Notes: a model not told the origin generated them from the letters alone. A DNA stretch of 64,000 nt from JBHJHP01 sp042219825 (GCF_042219825.1 NZ_JBHJHQ010000005.1:1-64000), one strand, 5' to 3'. Counted from the stretch's first letter, positions 52,290 through 61,234 are shown. Numbers and translations: made by a program.

Positions 52290-53312
52290 ATGAGTACAAT
52301 TATATTAGGCATTGAATCTTCATGCGATGACACATCAGCAGCGGTTATCAGGGACGGTGTTATCCTTTCGAATGAAATCGCCAATCAGAAGGTACACGAA
52401 CAATATGGAGGTGTGGTTCCTGAACTTGCCAGCAGAGCACATCAACAGAACATAATTCCGGTGGTTGACAGCGCCATAAAAAAAGCTGACATTCATAAAG
52501 AAGATATCACGGCTATTGCCTTTACGCGTGGCCCCGGCCTTTTAGGTTCATTACTCGTAGGCACATCTTTTGCCAAAGGGTTTGCCCGCAGCCTGAACGT
52601 TCCCATGATGGAAATCAACCATCTTCAGGCACATGTGCTGGCTCACTTTATTAAGGAAGATGATAATGACGAGAACGCACCGAAATTCCCGTTTATCTGC
52701 CTTCTGGTATCCGGTGGTAATTCGCAGATCATCCTGGTTCATAACCACTACAAAATGGAAATCATTGGGCAAACCATTGATGATGCTGCCGGTGAAGCTT
52801 TCGACAAGTGCGCTAAAGTCATGGGACTGCCTTATCCAGGTGGCCCGGTAATTGACAAACTTGCGAAAGAAGGTGATCCTGAAAAATTTGAATTCAACAA
52901 ACCAAGAATAAAAGGATACGATTACAGCTTTAGCGGACTGAAAACTTCGTTCCTGTACTTTTTAAGGGATCAGATAAAAGAAGATCCGGATTTTATAGAG
53001 CATAATATAGAAGATCTGTGTGCATCGCTTCAAAAAACCATTATTGATATTCTTTTGGCAAAACTTAAAAAAGCTGCTATGGATTATAACGTTAAAGAGA
53101 TTGCTGTAGCCGGAGGTGTTTCGGCTAATTCGGGTTTAAGAGCAGCGTTACAAAAAACGGCAGATAAAGCCGGATGGAACCTGTTTATTCCAAAATTTGC
53201 TTATACAACAGATAATGCGGCCATGGTAGCCATAACAGGTTATTACAAATATCTGAACGGTGAATTCACATCGTACGATGTTGCCCCGTTTTCAAGGACA
53301 ACGATTGATTAA
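52290..53312 (+). CDS. tsaD: tRNA N6-threonylcarbamoyladenosine (t6A37) synthase subunit TsaD
   Basis: Transfers the threonylcarbamoyl group to A37 of ANN-decoding tRNAs together with TsaB/TsaE. It is an ASKHA-fold protein of 340 residues with the N-terminal phosphate loop GIESSCDDTSAAVI, the iron/metal-binding pair of His in MEINHLQAHVLAHF, LLVSGGNSQIILV, and the C-terminal VAGGVSANSGLRAAL and TDNAAMVAITGYY. The start ATG at 52290 is unambiguous. Its TAA stop shares one base with the ATG of the exosortase gene (TAATG), implying translational coupling of two unrelated functions. Confidence 0.96.
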   Translation: MSTIILGIESSCDDTSAAVIRDGVILSNEIANQKVHEQYGGVVPELASRAHQQNIIPVVDSAIKKADIHKEDITAIAFTRGPGLLGSLLVGTSFAKGFARSLNVPMMEINHLQAHVLAHFIKEDDNDENAPKFPFICLLVSGGNSQIILVHNHYKMEIIGQTIDDAAGEAFDKCAKVMGLPYPGGPVIDKLAKEGDPEKFEFNKPRIKGYDYSFSGLKTSFLYFLRDQIKEDPDFIEHNIEDLCASLQKTIIDILLAKLKKAAMDYNVKEIAVAGGVSANSGLRAALQKTADKAGWNLFIPKFAYTTDNAAMVAITGYYKYLNGEFTSYDVAPFSRTTID

Positions 53313-53935
53313 TGCGTGTAAAGCAACATATCGACAGGTTCAGAGCCCTGCTGAAACCTTACAGGGAAATCCTAAGGTTTATGTTGATTGTTATACTGGT
53401 TCATATTATATGGAAAGTATCATTTTCCGCATCCGATGACGACAGTTTTATAACGTTTCTTACACTGAATGTCTCCAAACCGTTTATTTATATTTCGAAT
53501 CATTTCACATCTGTTACTCAGTATATTATCAACAACATTTTAGGGATTGAAACCTTCAGGTATAACCAGCAATTGTATTTTGATAATTCTCCCGGAATTT
53601 CGATTGTGTGGGCATGTTCAGGTGTAAAACAATACCTGATGATGGTTTTTGTGATCCTGTTTGCATCCGGAAGCTGGTTGAAGAAACTATGGTACATTCC
53701 TCTCTCTATTCTTGGAATGTATGTTCTTAATGTTTTCAGGCTGGTGATACTTACCCTCGTCACCCGTTTCCATATCGAGTGGTTTGACTTCACTCATAAA
53801 GTCATTTTCAGGGTTATCATTTATGGCGGGCTCTTCCTGTTTTGGTGGCTTTGGGTGGAAAGAATTACGAAAAATCCTCCGTCACGACTCAACGTGACAC
53901 CTCCTTTGAGAAAGGAGGACAATCCTGCTTCCTGA
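53312..53935 (+). CDS. Exosortase family protein (XrtF-like), C-terminus encoded by a repeat
   Basis: A membrane-embedded cysteine transpeptidase-like protein of 207 residues with about five or six hydrophobic segments. The exosortase/archaeosortase catalytic triad is visible: Cys102 in WACSGVKQ, Arg143 in LNVFRLVIL and His162 in DFTHKVIF. Size and host suggest the Bacteroidota XrtF group, but no PEP-CTERM-type target or partner gene is present. Residues after about 187 (NPPSRLNVTPPLRKEDNPAS) are hydrophilic and coded by two short palindromes (53881-53898, 53901-53917) belonging to an intergenic repeat type, so the native protein probably once ended earlier. The start overlaps the tsaD stop by one base. 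Confidence 0.82.
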   Translation: MRVKQHIDRFRALLKPYREILRFMLIVILVHIIWKVSFSASDDDSFITFLTLNVSKPFIYISNHFTSVTQYIINNILGIETFRYNQQLYFDNSPGISIVWACSGVKQYLMMVFVILFASGSWLKKLWYIPLSILGMYVLNVFRLVILTLVTRFHIEWFDFTHKVIFRVIIYGGLFLFWWLWVERITKNPPSRLNVTPPLRKEDNPAS

Positions 53936-53956
53936 TACTTGCGTCTTGTGTCTGAT
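53879..53956. repeat. Palindromic repeat at the 3' end of the exosortase gene
   Basis: GTCACG/CGTGAC (53881-53898) and CTCCTTT/AAAGGAG (53901-53917) hairpins are followed by TGATACTTGCGTCTTGTGTCTGA-like sequence (53933 onward), which is the complement of the AAGACACAAGA words seen at 43393 and 61235. The element overlaps the last 19 codons of the exosortase gene and separates it from convergent upp. Confidence 0.55.
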
Positions 53957-54610
53957 TTACAATTTTGTTCCGTAAGCCAGATCGCCGGCATCACCAAGTC
54001 CTGGAACGATATACGATTTATCATTCAGCTCCGGATCGATAGCTGCAATCCATAAATGCACATTATCAAACGGCAGGTGTTTCTGAATATAGTCTACCCC
54101 ATCCTGACTTCCAATGATACACGCTAAATGCAGTATTTTGGGCTCGCCCTTTGTCTTTAATGCATTATAAGCCAGCTCGAGCGATGAACCAGTTGCCAGC
54201 ATCGGGTCAGTAACAATCAGTGTCTTTCCGGTTATGTCAGGAGAAGAAATATATTCGATGGCAATTTCAAAACTCAGCTTATCCTTGTATTTTCGGTATG
54301 CAGATACGAAAGCATTTTCAGCATAATCAAAATAACTTAAAAAGCCCTGATGCAAAGGTAGTCCGGCACGCAAAATCGTTCCAATAACAATCTTATCCTG
54401 AACCATTGGAATTCGTGCCACACCTAACGGCGTATTCACGTCGCTTTCTTCAAAATCCATTGTTTTACTGATCTCAAAGGCCATCAGTTCACCAATTCTT
54501 TCAATATTTCGTCTGAACCTTAAAGGATCTTTCTGAACTGACACATCCCTGATCTGGGCAATAAAATTATTTAAGATTGAATTTTCTTTTGATAAGTCGT
54601 GTAAATGCAT
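53957..54610 (-). CDS. upp: Uracil phosphoribosyltransferase
   Basis: A pyrimidine salvage enzyme making UMP from uracil and PRPP. The frame is open to 54685, but the start is taken as ATG 54610 (MHLHDLSKENSILNNFIAQIRD), where the family homology begins, giving 217 residues. Recognisable parts: RFRRNIERIGELMAFEISKTM, PRPP-binding loop region VTDPMLATGSSLELAYNAL (a variant of the usual DPMLATGGS) and IAAIDPELNDKSYIVPGLGDAGDLAYGTK at the C-terminus, a diagnostic UPRT ending. It is transcribed after kbl in the same direction, with a strong inverted repeat in between, and converges on the exosortase gene. Confidence 0.92.
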   Translation of the reverse strand: MHLHDLSKENSILNNFIAQIRDVSVQKDPLRFRRNIERIGELMAFEISKTMDFEESDVNTPLGVARIPMVQDKIVIGTILRAGLPLHQGFLSYFDYAENAFVSAYRKYKDKLSFEIAIEYISSPDITGKTLIVTDPMLATGSSLELAYNALKTKGEPKILHLACIIGSQDGVDYIQKHLPFDNVHLWIAAIDPELNDKSYIVPGLGDAGDLAYGTKL

Positions 54611-54680
54611 TTCCTGTTGTTTAAAAACCTCCCAAAGATGGCAAAAAAATCGATGAGTTGAAAATAGAATTTTAAATATA

Positions 54681-54725
54681 GTCACCGGGTGAATATTCTG
54701 AATTTGCGTGTAATCACCCGGTGAC
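54681..54725. repeat. Perfect 12-bp inverted repeat between kbl and upp
   Basis: GTCACCGGGTGA (54681-54692) and TCACCCGGTGAC (54714-54725) are exact complements around a 21-base loop. On the minus strand it begins 15 bp after the kbl stop. No T-tract follows, so it could be a non-canonical terminator, a processing hairpin or a protein-binding site. Confidence 0.6.
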
Positions 54726-54739
54726 TAAAATGAAAACTA

Positions 54740-55930
54740 TTATGAAATTACACTTAATTGTTTGCCAATTTTCACGAAGGCCTTAATTGCTTTATCCAGA
54801 TGCTCTTTTTCATGAGCTGCGGACAACTGCACGCGAATCCTCGCCTGACCTTTAGGAACCACTGGATAAGAAAAGCCTATCACATATATTCCTTCATCCA
54901 GTAATTTATCTGCAAATTCCGATGAAAGTTTGGCGTCGTACAACATAACCGCACAAATAGCGGAAGCAGTTGGTTTAATATCGAAACCTGCACCCTTCAT
55001 TTTTTCCATGAAATACGTTGTATTGTCATGTAACTTATCCTGTAATGCATTGGTTTCCTCCATCATATCAAACATCTCAATTCCTGCTGCCACAACCATT
55101 GGTGGCAACGAATTAGAAAAAAGATAAGGTCTGGATTTCTGCCGTAGCATTTCAATAATTTCCTTTTTCCCGGTTGTAAAACCACCAATAGCCCCGCCAA
55201 AAGCTTTGCCCAGTGTTCCGGTTATAATTTCAACTTTGCCCTTCAGGTTATACAATTCCGTTACACCTCGTCCTGTATCTCCTACAACACCTGCCGAATG
55301 CGATTCATCCACCATAACCATGGCATCGTATTTATTGGCCAGGTCTACAATTTTATCCAGCGGGCACACATTTCCGTCCATACTAAACACGCCATCAGTT
55401 ACTACAATCCTGAATCTGTCAGCCTGAGCTTCTTTCAACTGTTTTTCCAGGTCAGCCATATCGGCATTATTGTAGCGGTAACGGGCAGCTTTACAAAGCC
55501 GCACACCATCTATAATAGAAGCATGATTGAGACTATCGGAAATAATAGCATCGTCCTCCGTCAATAACGGTTCAAATACACCACCGTTGGCATCAAAACA
55601 AGCTGCATACAAAATTGTATCTTCCGTACCAAAGAACCGTGCTATTTTTTGCTCCAGTTCCTTATGCAGGTCGGTGGTTCCGCATATAAACCGAACCGAA
55701 GACATGCCATAACCATGCGAATCCAGTGCCAGCTTTGCAGCTTTAATTAACCTTTTATTATTTGACAAGCCAAGGTAGTTATTCGCACAAAAATTCAGAA
55801 CTTCCTTCCCGTCCAAAGTTCGGATTACAGCACCCTGCGGCGATGTAATTATACGTTCATTCTTAGATAAACCTGCTTCTGTAATTTCGTCTAACTGTTC
55901 CTGTAAATGTGTTTTGAAATCTTCGTACAT
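54740..55930 (-). CDS. kbl: Glycine C-acetyltransferase (2-amino-3-ketobutyrate CoA ligase)
   Basis: A PLP enzyme that splits 2-amino-3-ketobutyrate with CoA into glycine and acetyl-CoA. The 396 residues show the alpha-oxoamine synthase pattern: CANNYLGLSNNKRLIKAA, YGMSSVRFICGTTDLHKELE, DSLNHASIIDGVRL, VDESHSAGVVGDTGRG and the PLP lysine Lys242 in TGTLGKAFGG. It begins 14 bp after the tdh stop; the two enzymes act in sequence in threonine degradation, so a tdh-kbl operon is certain in practice. Confidence 0.95.
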   Translation of the reverse strand: MYEDFKTHLQEQLDEITEAGLSKNERIITSPQGAVIRTLDGKEVLNFCANNYLGLSNNKRLIKAAKLALDSHGYGMSSVRFICGTTDLHKELEQKIARFFGTEDTILYAACFDANGGVFEPLLTEDDAIISDSLNHASIIDGVRLCKAARYRYNNADMADLEKQLKEAQADRFRIVVTDGVFSMDGNVCPLDKIVDLANKYDAMVMVDESHSAGVVGDTGRGVTELYNLKGKVEIITGTLGKAFGGAIGGFTTGKKEIIEMLRQKSRPYLFSNSLPPMVVAAGIEMFDMMEETNALQDKLHDNTTYFMEKMKGAGFDIKPTASAICAVMLYDAKLSSEFADKLLDEGIYVIGFSYPVVPKGQARIRVQLSAAHEKEHLDKAIKAFVKIGKQLSVIS

Positions 55931-55944
55931 AGCTTATAATTTTA

Positions 55945-56976
55945 TTATTCCCAATCCAGAATTACTTTACCGCAGTTTCCCTCATCCATTATTTCAAAGG
56001 CTTTTTCAAATTCATCAGCTTTCAGGCGGTGAGTAATCATGGGTGAAATATCCAGACCTGACATCAGCATTTGTTCCATATGATACCACGTTTCAAACAT
56101 TTCCCGGCCATAGATACCTTTAATGGTAATACCTTTGAATATAATTTTGTCCCAGTCAACATACGTGTGCGAGGGTGGAATCCCCAGCATTGATATCTTA
56201 CCACTGTTGTACATATGTGCCACCATGTCATTAAAGGCATCGGGTGATCCGGAACATTCCAGTCCGATATCAAATCCTCTGATCTGAAACTCTTTAACTA
56301 CATCGTCAAGGCTTTCTTTCAGCGGATTTATCACTTTGTTAGCACCCATCTGTTTGGCCAGCTCAATCCGGTAAGGATTGGTTTCCGTGGCAACCACATA
56401 ACGCGCACCGGCAAAACGTGCAATGGCAATACACATGCTACCGATCAAACCGGCACCGGTTACCAATACATCTTCACCAATAATCGGAAAACTCAGTGTA
56501 GTATGTGTGGCATTGCCCAGCGGGTCCATAATGCTCACAATTTCATCCGGAATCACTTTATTAATTTTCAGCACATTGGAGGACGGCACTACGACGTATT
56601 CTGCAAATGCACCATTGGTATTTACACCAATCCCAATGGTTTTCTCACAAATATGCTGGCGACCTCTGCGGCAGTTTCTGCAAATGCCACAGGCAATATG
56701 CCCTTCGCCTGTTACTCTGTCCCCGATTCGCAAACCGATTACTTCTGAACCCATGGCTGCCACAGTCCCTACATATTCGTGGCCAATGACCAATGGCGGC
56801 TTAATGGTTTTCTGTGCCCACTCATCCCAGCGGTAAATATGTAGATCTGTACCACAAACAGCAGTCTTTTTTATTTTTATCAATACATCGTTATGCCCGA
56901 CTTCAGGAAGCGAAACATCTTCCATCCACAGTCCCCTTTCAGGTCTGGCTTTAACAATAGCCTTCATTTTTGCCAT
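55945..56976 (-). CDS. tdh: L-threonine 3-dehydrogenase
   Basis: A zinc-dependent medium-chain dehydrogenase oxidising threonine to 2-amino-3-ketobutyrate with NAD+. The 343 residues include the catalytic zinc ligands Cys41 in AVCGTDLHIY and GHEYVG (His, Glu), the structural zinc cluster CGICRNCRRGRQHIC, and the Rossmann motif GAGLIGSMCIAIA. WDEWAQKTIKPP matches TDH rather than other MDRs. It is the first gene of the tdh-kbl pair. A TAAGTTTG box (57003-56996) on the same strand 20 bp upstream is a candidate promoter, without a clear -33 partner. Confidence 0.95.
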   Translation of the reverse strand: MAKMKAIVKARPERGLWMEDVSLPEVGHNDVLIKIKKTAVCGTDLHIYRWDEWAQKTIKPPLVIGHEYVGTVAAMGSEVIGLRIGDRVTGEGHIACGICRNCRRGRQHICEKTIGIGVNTNGAFAEYVVVPSSNVLKINKVIPDEIVSIMDPLGNATHTTLSFPIIGEDVLVTGAGLIGSMCIAIARFAGARYVVATETNPYRIELAKQMGANKVINPLKESLDDVVKEFQIRGFDIGLECSGSPDAFNDMVAHMYNSGKISMLGIPPSHTYVDWDKIIFKGITIKGIYGREMFETWYHMEQMLMSGLDISPMITHRLKADEFEKAFEIMDEGNCGKVILDWE

Positions 56977-56995
56977 AAAAATCCAAGTTTTAAAC

Positions 56996-57003
56996 CAAAC
57001 TTA
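56996..57003 (-). promoter_or_regulatory. Candidate -7 box of tdh-kbl
   Basis: TAAGTTTG on the minus strand fits TAnnTTTG, 20 bp before the tdh ATG at 56976. No well-placed TTG at -33. Confidence 0.35.
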
Positions 57004-57093
57004 AATTTCTATGAATTCAAAAAAAGAAACAATGGGATTTGTCATGAATCAATTAAACAGACAAAGTGATTTAAGAATATTTCACAGGTGCCA

Positions 57094-58473
57094 TTAATCC
57101 TTTATCTTTTTCTTCCACTGTTTAGAAAATGATTGTTGTGAAAAGTCAGGCATGTCACGTCGTGGCCCCCAAAGTGGTTGACCAACCATCTTGCCTCCTG
57201 CATTTTTCAACGAACCATTCAGCATGTCCATTTTTTTGCGGTCTTTCAACACCATTCTTAAACCGCTCATAGCTATTTTTTCGCCAGTCTCCACATAACC
57301 TTTTTCAACTCCATCGCGACGGTTGGATAATAATAATTTGGGCAACGGAATTTTAACAGGACAAACCTCACCGCATTTTTCGCACAGGGAGCAGGCATGG
57401 CTTAAATGTTTGTCACCCTCAAAACCATTCAGGAAAGGTGAAATAATGGACCCGATAGGGCCGGTGTAAGTTGTATCGTAGGTATAGCCACCTACCAGAC
57501 GATAAACCGGACAGGCATTCAGACAGGCACCACATCGGATGCAGGCCAGCGCCTCCTTCTGCTCATCGGATTCAAAAATATTCGTTCTACCGTTATCCAG
57601 CAGAATTATCACCATACGTTTTGGTCCTACACCTTCATCAGATTTGGCAGGCCCCGAAAAGATAGAATTGTAAGCTGTAACCTTTTGGCCGGTTCCCTTA
57701 TGAGCCAATAATGGCCACATGGTATTTAAATGTTCCAGCGAAGGAATCAGTTTTTCAATACCGACCAGAACAATGTGCGTCTGAGGCATGGATGCCGATA
57801 AGAGAATGTTACCCTCGTTTTCTGTAAGGCAAACGCTTCCACTATCAGCAACTAAAAAGTTAGCACCTGTAATCCCGACATCGGCCTGAACGAATTTTTT
57901 CCTTAATACGCCTCGTACAAATCCCGTTAATTCTTCCGGAGTGGAATTTTCGTCTGTATTAAATTTCTCATGGAATAAATCCGCCACATCTTCTTTGGAC
58001 TTATGCATGGCGGGCGTCAGAATATGATACGGTTTTTCTCCTGCTACCTGAACAATGAACTCACCAAGATCTGTTTCTAAAGCTTCATATCCCCAGCCTT
58101 CAACGGTTTCGTTAAAGTGCAGCTCCTCGGTTATCATCGATTTCCCTTTAACGATGAGTTTTGCGTTCTCATCCTCCATCACCTGCTTAACATGCTGCAT
58201 CGCTACATCCTTGTCAAGCGCCCATCGCACTTCTGCTCCGTTGGCAATGGCATTCTTTTCAAACTGAACAAGGTAATCAGCCCAATTGTCCAGCATATGT
58301 CGTTTAATCCATGCGGCCCTGTTCCTTGCAAGTTCAAGATCAGCATAATTATCCAAACCTCGCTTTACGGCTCCATCATACCTGTTGATATTAAACGACA
58401 ACGTTTTACGATGTTTCGCATCAAAGCTTTTTGCTTCGGCATCTTTAAGGAACTGTTTATATCGTTTACTCAT
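57094..58473 (-). CDS. lutB: LutB-like iron-sulfur protein (L-lactate utilisation type)
   Basis: A 459-residue LUD-domain and 4Fe-4S protein of the kind that forms the LutABC lactate dehydrogenase complex. The LUD domain spans about 60-290 (VTGANFLVADSGSVCLTENEGN, GIEKLIPSLEHLNTMWPLL). Two ferredoxin motifs follow: CIRCGACLNACPVYRLVGGYTY and CSLCEKCGEVCPVKIPL, then the DUF3390-like tail. Neither lutA nor lutC is adjacent: the downstream gene is tdh and the upstream one is the divergent nnr, so its partners must be elsewhere or it serves a different redox role. The start at ATG 58473 is clear; a minus-strand TACTTTTG box lies at 58498-58491. Confidence 0.85.
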   Translation of the reverse strand: MSKRYKQFLKDAEAKSFDAKHRKTLSFNINRYDGAVKRGLDNYADLELARNRAAWIKRHMLDNWADYLVQFEKNAIANGAEVRWALDKDVAMQHVKQVMEDENAKLIVKGKSMITEELHFNETVEGWGYEALETDLGEFIVQVAGEKPYHILTPAMHKSKEDVADLFHEKFNTDENSTPEELTGFVRGVLRKKFVQADVGITGANFLVADSGSVCLTENEGNILLSASMPQTHIVLVGIEKLIPSLEHLNTMWPLLAHKGTGQKVTAYNSIFSGPAKSDEGVGPKRMVIILLDNGRTNIFESDEQKEALACIRCGACLNACPVYRLVGGYTYDTTYTGPIGSIISPFLNGFEGDKHLSHACSLCEKCGEVCPVKIPLPKLLLSNRRDGVEKGYVETGEKIAMSGLRMVLKDRKKMDMLNGSLKNAGGKMVGQPLWGPRRDMPDFSQQSFSKQWKKKIKD

Positions 58474-58490
58474 ATATAATACCGTTGAAA

Positions 58491-58498
58491 CAAAAGTA
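58491..58498 (-). promoter_or_regulatory. Candidate -7 box of lutB-like gene
   Basis: TACTTTTG on the minus strand matches TAnnTTTG, 18 bp before the ATG at 58473. No -33 TTG at 19 bp. Confidence 0.35.
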
Positions 58499-58553
58499 AG
58501 ATTTTAAATACAATCGTCACACACTCTGGATAAACAGTCTTATTTTTTTATCC

Positions 58554-58584
58554 TTTGAAGGCTCACTTTTTTCGACTAATTTTG
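58554..58584 (+). promoter_or_regulatory. Promoter of nnr
   Basis: TTTG (58554-58557) and TAATTTTG (58577-58584) fit the -33 and -7 boxes with 19-bp spacing. Start would be near 58590, 15 bases before the ATG at 58605. Confidence 0.65.
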
Positions 58585-58604
58585 TTTACAGCAAAAACTT
58601 CTGC

Positions 58605-60131
58605 ATGAAATTATTTACAGCCGATCAAATACGCAGTCTCGATAAATACACGATAGAAAACGAACCCATAAGCTCAATCGATCTGATGGAAAGGGCATCG
58701 GGCAAATTATTCAGGGTCATAAAAAAGCTTTTTAAACAGGACACTGAAATTGCTGTATTTGCCGGCCCGGGGAATAATGGTGGTGACGGACTTGCACTGG
58801 CACGGTTACTGACAAATGATGATTATACCGTATCCGTTTACCTTTTTACAAAGACAGACAAGTTATCACCCGATTGTAAAACAAATTACGACAGGCTTAT
58901 TTCCATTGGCGTTCAACCGGAAACCGTTAATCCCACAAAGCTTCCTGGTCTTGAAAACAAGGTGGTAATTGATGCTATTTTCGGATCAGGCCTTTCCCGA
59001 AAAGCAGAAGGAACATATAGCAAGGTTATACAATTTATAAACCAAAACAAGTGTACCGTAATTTCGGTTGATGTTCCATCGGGGTTATTTTGTGAATCCA
59101 ATTCGGACAACGATCCTGAATCAATTATTCAGGCGCATTACACCATTTCGTTTCAGGTGCCAAAAATGGCTTACCTTTTTGCTGAAAACGAGCAGTTTAC
59201 AGGACATGTGATTGTTGAGGATATCGGTTTAATGAGAGAGGCTATGGATAAAACGCCTTCACCTTACAAACTCATTGACAAAGCAGATGCTGCTTACACT
59301 CTAAAGAAAAGAAAAAAATTCTCGCATAAAGGAACCTATGGTCATGCACTGTTACTCGCCGGCAGCTACGGAAAAATGGGTGCTGCCATCCTTTCATCAA
59401 AAGCCTGCCTGAAAAGCGGAGTCGGATTGCTGACAACACATGTTCCAAAATGCGGATACGATATTTTTCAGACAGCCGTTCCTGAAGCTATGGCCTGTAT
59501 TGACCGTTCAGAATACCTGATATCAGGACTACCGGATCTTTCACCCTTTAATGCTATAGCAATCGGGCCCGGCATCGGCACCAAACCCAATACAGTTTCG
59601 TTAATGAAGGATCTGCTTGAACAGTATTCAGGAGACATGGTAATTGATGCGGACGGATTGAATATATTGTCCCAGAATAAGGAGCTGCTGGAAAAATTAC
59701 CTCCCCATACTATCTTAACTCCTCATCCCGGAGAATTTGCACGATTATTCGGATCATACAAAGATGGCTTTGAACGGATGCAAAGGCAGATTGAATTGTC
59801 AAAACAATACAACTGTATTATTGTTTTAAAAGGAGCACATACGGCTGTTACAAACCCCGAGGGAGAATGTCACTTTAATACCACCGGAAATCCCGGCATG
59901 GCAACTGCCGGAAGTGGTGATGCTTTAACAGGAATGATCCTTTCTTTTTTATCGCAGGGTTACCCTGCGTTTGAAGCGGCAAAATTAGCCGTCTGGCTTC
60001 ACGGAAAATCTGCTGATATGTTTGTACTAAATCAGGGCATGGAAGCGTTAACTGCAACAGATATAATTAACGGAATAGGAACAACAATTCATGAACATTT
60101 AATTGGTTCCGCTAAAGAAAACTATTTTTAA
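58605..60131 (+). CDS. nnr: Bifunctional NAD(P)H-hydrate epimerase/ADP-dependent dehydratase
   Basis: Repairs hydrated NAD(P)H. A two-domain protein of 508 residues: N-terminal YjeF_N epimerase (about 1-215; MKLFTADQIRSLDKYTIENEPIS, AGPGNNGGDGLALARLL) and C-terminal carbohydrate-kinase-like dehydratase (about 230-500; GTYGHALLLAGSYGKMGAAILSSKACLKSGVGLLT, LTPHPGEFARLF, and catalytic-region GNPGMATAGSGDALTGMI). The fusion is the normal bacterial form. It starts 132 bp from the divergent lutB-like gene with a good promoter. Only one base separates its stop from the next ATG, indicating co-translation with the DUF4831 lipoprotein. Confidence 0.93.
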   Translation: MKLFTADQIRSLDKYTIENEPISSIDLMERASGKLFRVIKKLFKQDTEIAVFAGPGNNGGDGLALARLLTNDDYTVSVYLFTKTDKLSPDCKTNYDRLISIGVQPETVNPTKLPGLENKVVIDAIFGSGLSRKAEGTYSKVIQFINQNKCTVISVDVPSGLFCESNSDNDPESIIQAHYTISFQVPKMAYLFAENEQFTGHVIVEDIGLMREAMDKTPSPYKLIDKADAAYTLKKRKKFSHKGTYGHALLLAGSYGKMGAAILSSKACLKSGVGLLTTHVPKCGYDIFQTAVPEAMACIDRSEYLISGLPDLSPFNAIAIGPGIGTKPNTVSLMKDLLEQYSGDMVIDADGLNILSQNKELLEKLPPHTILTPHPGEFARLFGSYKDGFERMQRQIELSKQYNCIIVLKGAHTAVTNPEGECHFNTTGNPGMATAGSGDALTGMILSFLSQGYPAFEAAKLAVWLHGKSADMFVLNQGMEALTATDIINGIGTTIHEHLIGSAKENYF

Positions 60132-60132
60132 G

Positions 60133-61233
60133 ATGGACAGAATGAGACACATCATCCCGTTTTTGATTGCGATAATTTTTATTACCGGATGTAACAGCAA
60201 CCAAAATATGCCGGTAGAACCGGAAGCATCAATCCAGGTTACACGTCTTGATCAGCTGGAAGTAGCAAAAGACAGTACGCTTGTATACGCCTTACCTCAG
60301 ACCAGGCTTAAATTTAAAATTACAGCTGAGAAAATAATTAAGAAAACCGGACCGCTATACCGTTATTCGGAACGTTTTTTGGGGATAAAGGATGTTATAC
60401 TTAAAGATGAGATCTCATATAAAATTAAAACGATAGAACTGGAAACAGTTAGTGAACCTGATCCGGACCAGTATTACCAGGTTTCATATTCAGGAAAAGG
60501 ATTCATACCGCCACTGCGTCTTACCGAAGACGGATGTATTGCCGGATATAATACTAATCCTGTGATGATTGAAAAGGAAGAAGAAATAATTTTAACAGAT
60601 CAGGAGCCTTTGGACACATCGTTTAAATACACTCCATACCTGGAAGACCAACTGGTGGTAAATTCAACTGCTAAAATGGCCGAGGAAGCAGCTAATTTCA
60701 TATACCGTATCAGAGATAACCGTGCTTCACTTGTATCCGGGGAACTGAATTATTTTCCTTCGGATGGTAGTGCCCTGTCCATCAGTCTTAATGAGATGGA
60801 TAGAATGGAAAAAGATTTCCTTTCGTTATTCTTAGGAAAAGAAGTAAAAGAAGAAGTTGTTTTTAATCTCGATTATCTTCCGGAATCAGAAGTCAGTAAA
60901 GCATTATTTTTCAGGTTTTCACAATTTAAAGGTTTGGTTGATAAAACAGATTTGAGTGGTAGCCCGTATTACCTGACCGTTCAATTAAAAACGGATAATC
61001 TCATTACAAACGATACCTTGAATAAGGTAACATATCACGGACTTTTCTACAGGGTTCCGGCAAAAGCTACAGTAAAACTTTTAGATGGAACAAATACGTT
61101 ATTCACCAGTGATGCCACTGTCGCACAGTTCGGATCAGTTCTGAGCCTACCTGCTTCACTTTGCACGATTCCTGGTATTTCCATCAGTTTTTACAAAGAA
61201 ACAGGTGCGATAAATTCAATTGACAAGCAATAA
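60133..61233 (+). CDS. DUF4831 family lipoprotein
   Basis: A predicted lipoprotein of 366 residues. The start is ATG 60133, one base after the nnr stop; an in-frame TTG at 60103 inside nnr is rejected. The signal ends in a lipobox (IIFITGC, Cys about 20). The family is recognised as DUF4831 from LVYALPQTRLKFKITAEKIIKKTGPLYRYSERFLGIKDVI and the repeat of that pattern of beta-strands; FIYRIRDNRASLVSGELNYFPSDG and FRVPAKATVKLLDG-type strings (FYRVPAKATVKLL) follow. Function unknown. It is common in Bacteroidota. The 3' end runs into a repeat (61235-61272). Confidence 0.8.
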   Translation: MDRMRHIIPFLIAIIFITGCNSNQNMPVEPEASIQVTRLDQLEVAKDSTLVYALPQTRLKFKITAEKIIKKTGPLYRYSERFLGIKDVILKDEISYKIKTIELETVSEPDPDQYYQVSYSGKGFIPPLRLTEDGCIAGYNTNPVMIEKEEEIILTDQEPLDTSFKYTPYLEDQLVVNSTAKMAEEAANFIYRIRDNRASLVSGELNYFPSDGSALSISLNEMDRMEKDFLSLFLGKEVKEEVVFNLDYLPESEVSKALFFRFSQFKGLVDKTDLSGSPYYLTVQLKTDNLITNDTLNKVTYHGLFYRVPAKATVKLLDGTNTLFTSDATVAQFGSVLSLPASLCTIPGISISFYKETGAINSIDKQ

Positions 61234-61234
61234 A

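Noticed and set aside
54611..54685. N-terminal extension of upp
   Set aside because: Residues before the ATG at 54610 do not resemble uracil phosphoribosyltransferases and reach into the inverted repeat region.
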